Shown piece by piece: positions 61,602 through 64,000 of a DNA stretch of 64,000 bases. The translations under genes and the position numbers were made by a program. Under the pieces are notes generated by a model, which searched no databases, was not told the origin of the DNA, and saw nothing but the letters and a program-made list of their open reading frames with translations. The stretch comes from Streptomyces aureus (lineage in GTDB: Bacteria > Actinomycetota > Actinomycetes > Streptomycetales > Streptomycetaceae). Location: the NCBI RefSeq assembly GCF_000725495.1, contig NZ_JNZD01000008.1, forward strand, positions 152,854-216,853, read 5' to 3'. The stretch's first letter is position 1; each line of letters begins with the position of its first letter.

Positions 61602-62901
61602 GGTGTCCCTCGCGGTGCTCCTCGTGCATGCTCTCGTGCACGCCCTCGTCGAGGTGGAACTCCGTCTCCCGCCAGTCCTCGGGCAGCATGTGGTCCAGTA
61701 CGTCGTCCACGGTCACCGCACCGAGCAGCGAGCCGCTCTCGTCGACCACGGGCGCCGCGACCATGTCGTACGTCGCGAAGAACCCGGCGACCACCGGCAG
61801 CTCGTCCTCGGGGGCCAGCGGCTGGAGGTCGTCGTCGACCAGCGAGCCGACCAGGGTGGGCGGCGGATCGCGCAGCAGCCGCTGGAAGTGCACCGCCCCC
61901 AGGTACTTGCCGGTGGGCGTCTCGTCCGGCGGACGGCACACGTACACCTGGGCGGCGAGCGCGGGGGAGAGGTCGGGATTGCGGACCCGGGCGAGGGCGT
62001 CGGCCACGGTCGCGTCGGGCCGCAGCACGATCGGCTCGGTGGTCATGAGCCCGCCCGCCGTCCGTTCCGCGTACGCCATCAGCCGCCGCACGTCCGCCGC
62101 CTCGCCCGGCCGCATCAGTGTCAGCAGGCGCTCCACGTCCTCGGTGGGCAGCTCGGCCAGCAGGTCGGCCGCGTCGTCGGGGTCCATCGCCTCCAGGACG
62201 TCCGCGGCGCGCTCCTCCTTGAGCTTGCCGAGGATCTCGATCTGGTCGTCCTCGGGCAGCTCCTCCAGCACGTCGGCGAGGCGGTCGTCGTCGAGGGCGG
62301 CGGCCACCTCGCCGCGCCGCTTCGGCGACAGATGGTGCAGCACGTTCGCCAGGTCGGCGGGGCGCAGCTGCTCGAACGTGGCGAGCAGGCTCTCCGCGCC
62401 CTGTCCGTGCTCCTCGAGCGAGAAGCCGGTGACGGAGGACCAGTCGACCGTCATCGTCTCGCCCTTGGCTCGCCTAAAGGCCCCGGAGCGGCCCTTGCGC
62501 ACGAAGACCCGGCCGATCTCCCACTCCCTGCGGGCCGGCAGCTGCTGGATCGACACGTCCAGGACCGTCACCTCCTCACCCGTCTCGACGAGGGTCACCA
62601 GCCGGTCGAGCAGCTCGCCGAAGACGAGCCGCTCGGTGGGCCGCTGCTCGAACCGGCGCACGTTCAGGACCCCGGTCGTGATGACCTGGCCGGACTCGAT
62701 GCCGGTCACCCGGGTCATGGGCAGGAAGATCCGGCGGCGGGTGGACAGTTCGACGACGAGGCCGAGCATGCGCGGTGGCCGCCGCCCCACGCGCAGCATC
62801 GCGACGAGGTCCCGCACCCGGCCCACCTGGTCGCCGTTCGGGTCGAAGACGGCCACGCCGGACAGATGCGAGACGAAGATCCGGGGGGCGGCTGCGGCCA
62901 T
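61591..62901 (-). CDS. PRC-barrel/MgtE_N/CBS-domain regulatory protein
   Basis: 436 aa. Two PRC-barrel-like beta segments (~5-80 and ~85-160), an MgtE N-terminal helical superdomain (~165-265: LRPADLANVLHHLSP, ALDDDRLADVLEELPEDDQ), and two CBS domains (~270-400). No membrane channel follows, unlike true MgtE, so it is a soluble sensor rather than a transporter. The C-terminus is His/Glu-rich (HESMHEEHREGHHG), suited to metal binding. ATG with GAAGGAGG upstream. Matches Rv1232c by position; probably senses Mg2+ or nucleotides. Confidence 0.88.
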   Translation of the reverse strand: MAAAAPRIFVSHLSGVAVFDPNGDQVGRVRDLVAMLRVGRRPPRMLGLVVELSTRRRIFLPMTRVTGIESGQVITTGVLNVRRFEQRPTERLVFGELLDRLVTLVETGEEVTVLDVSIQQLPARREWEIGRVFVRKGRSGAFRRAKGETMTVDWSSVTGFSLEEHGQGAESLLATFEQLRPADLANVLHHLSPKRRGEVAAALDDDRLADVLEELPEDDQIEILGKLKEERAADVLEAMDPDDAADLLAELPTEDVERLLTLMRPGEAADVRRLMAYAERTAGGLMTTEPIVLRPDATVADALARVRNPDLSPALAAQVYVCRPPDETPTGKYLGAVHFQRLLRDPPPTLVGSLVDDDLQPLAPEDELPVVAGFFATYDMVAAPVVDESGSLLGAVTVDDVLDHMLPEDWRETEFHLDEGVHESMHEEHREGHHGA

Positions 62902-63088
62902 GCCCGCGCCTCCTTCGCTTCGATGCGTTCTGTACCGTTCTGTCCGCTCGGGTGGGCTTCAGGCTAGCCCGTCCCGGTCGGCTACGCCCTGGTGGGCGGT
63001 CCGGACGGACTGCCTCCGCCGGGCGGGTGCCGCACCGGTACGCTGCCGTACGCCGTTTGAGGACAGCGCACGAGAGGCAGCCCCACCT

Positions 63089-63844
63089 GTGACCGCAATT
63101 CCCCAGGGCCGTACCCGCAGAGCCGCGACGGTGGCCGCGATGTGCGCGCTGGCCGTGACCGGGACGGTGCTGACGGGGTGCGGCGACGGGGATCCGGACG
63201 CGGGCACGAACGGGGTCGGCAAGCTGTCCGCCGCGGCCATCCAGGCGAAGGCGAAGACGGCCGCGGAGAAGGCGTCGGCGGTGCGGCTGTCGGGGACCGT
63301 CGTCTCGGGCGGCACCACGTACACCCTCGACATGCGGCTCAAGGGCGACGGCGGCACCGGCTCGGTCACCTCGAAGGGGGCCGGGTTCCATCTGCTGCGG
63401 GTCGGCGAGCACCTCTTCCTGAAGGCCGACGCCGCGTTCTGGGCCCACGAGGACGGCAAGGGCGGCACGTCCGGGGACACCAAGGCGGCGGACAAGCTGG
63501 AGGGCATGTACGTGAAGGTGCCGGTCGGCGACCCCGCGTACAAGCGCTTCAGCGGCTTCACCGACAAGGACGTCCTGCTCGACGGGCTGCTCGCCCTGCA
63601 CGGCTCCCTCGACAAGGACGGCCACCACGAGCAGTCCGGCGTGCCCACGATCCGCATCACCGGCGACAAGGGCTCGGGCGGCACCCTGGACGTCTCCCTG
63701 CGCGGCACCCCGTACCCGGTCCTGCTCGGGCGCGCGGGCAACGCCGGCACCCTGCGGCTGAGCGACTGGGGCAAGGACTTCAAGCTCGCGGAACCGGCCA
63801 CGAAGGACACCGTGGACTACGGCCGGCAGCTCCCCTCGTCCTGA
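63089..63844 (+). CDS. LppX/LprG-like lipoprotein
   Basis: 251 aa, GTG start. Sec lipoprotein signal with lipobox LTGC (Cys about 31) then a Gly/Asp linker. The mature domain is a ~200-residue beta-rich fold (AVRLSGTVVSGGTTYTLDMRLKG, FHLLRVGEHLFLKAD) that resembles the LppX/LprG lipid-binding lipoprotein class of actinobacteria. No enzyme motif. Ligand unknown, perhaps a lipid. AGAGG lies ~11 nt upstream of the GTG. Assignment is by pattern only. Confidence 0.75.
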   Translation: MTAIPQGRTRRAATVAAMCALAVTGTVLTGCGDGDPDAGTNGVGKLSAAAIQAKAKTAAEKASAVRLSGTVVSGGTTYTLDMRLKGDGGTGSVTSKGAGFHLLRVGEHLFLKADAAFWAHEDGKGGTSGDTKAADKLEGMYVKVPVGDPAYKRFSGFTDKDVLLDGLLALHGSLDKDGHHEQSGVPTIRITGDKGSGGTLDVSLRGTPYPVLLGRAGNAGTLRLSDWGKDFKLAEPATKDTVDYGRQLPSS

Positions 63845-63865
63845 GCCGGCCCGACGGGTCCGGGT

Positions 63866-64000
63866 CTAGGGCCTGTCTGACAATTCCCGTCTGCCCGGCG
63901 GCGCCATGCACGCTCCCCCAAGCTCTTCGAGCAGGGGGTACCCCCACTCGCCGCACCGGCCCCAGACCCGAGTACGCCCAGTACGCAGGTCTGGGGCCGG
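63866..64000. repeat. Partial composite palindromic repeat at window edge
   Basis: Begins CTAGGGCCTGT and contains a CCCCC/GGGGG stem around GCTCTTCGAGC (63913-63940) and a perfect 13-bp hairpin (63956-63968/63988-64000). It resembles dispersed palindromic or insertion-sequence-end repeats of Streptomyces. It continues past the window, so its nature cannot be settled. Confidence 0.5.

Overview
The window is high-GC actinobacterial DNA (third codon positions almost always G or C, frequent GTG and some TTG starts, strong GGAGG-type ribosome binding sites). Gene content points to Streptomyces: a complete bldK locus, a mycothiol gene (mshB), an actinobacterial five-helix succinate dehydrogenase, and an ECF sigma/RseA/HtrA/TatB-like cluster. 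I see no tRNA, rRNA, CRISPR array, phage or transposase gene. All family names and comparisons come from reading the sequence and from memory; no search was run.

Left part (1-10.4 kb). A small membrane protein gene is followed by a minus-strand succinate dehydrogenase operon (coiled-coil protein, sdhC, sdhA, sdhB). Next come an unusually long LpqW-like solute-binding lipoprotein and the ribosome-associated GTPase gene typA.

Peptide-transport part (10.0-31.9 kb). Three complete five-gene oligopeptide ABC importers lie close together. The first is bldK (permease, binding protein, permease, two ATPases; plus strand). The second has the same unusual gene order on the minus strand and looks like an inverted bldK paralogue. 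The third has the order binding protein, OppB, OppC, OppD, OppF on the plus strand, divergent from the second. Four small genes (a methyltransferase, two VOC-fold proteins and a DinB-like protein) separate the first two importers. Each binding-protein gene is followed by a GC-rich hairpin before the next gene. An S9 prolyl-oligopeptidase follows on the minus strand.

Middle (34-46 kb). This holds a 64-aa membrane protein, mshB with a coupled membrane protein, a large membrane-anchored VanW/YoaR-type peptidoglycan-binding protein, an ABC exporter plus DesK/DesR-type two-component operon with a perfect palindrome upstream, a coupled GNAT/SirB1 pair, a 7Fe ferredoxin, dapC, and a secreted protein with decapeptide repeats.

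Right part (46.6-64 kb). This holds a lysozyme-fold-like membrane protein, dapE, a LOG-family gene, folP2-like, a DivIVA-domain protein coupled to tag, an enoyl-CoA hydratase/isomerase, DUF3117, an O-methyltransferase, ECF sigma factor, ZAS anti-sigma factor, HtrA protease, TatB-like protein, mrp, DUF1003, a PRC/MgtE_N/CBS protein and a lipoprotein. From typA onward, leaving out the importers and some insertions, the order and mostly the orientation resemble Mycobacterium tuberculosis Rv1165-Rv1232c, so much of the window appears to be an ancient actinobacterial core block.

Most convergent gene pairs are separated by long perfect hairpins. Several genes (mshB, dapE, mrp, the S9 peptidase and the response regulator) have a -10-like hexamer 6-7 nt before the start codon, suggesting leaderless mRNAs. 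Two places deserve technical caution: a G19-C23 homopolymer pair at 49878-49919, and an O-methyltransferase whose best start codon is ATT.
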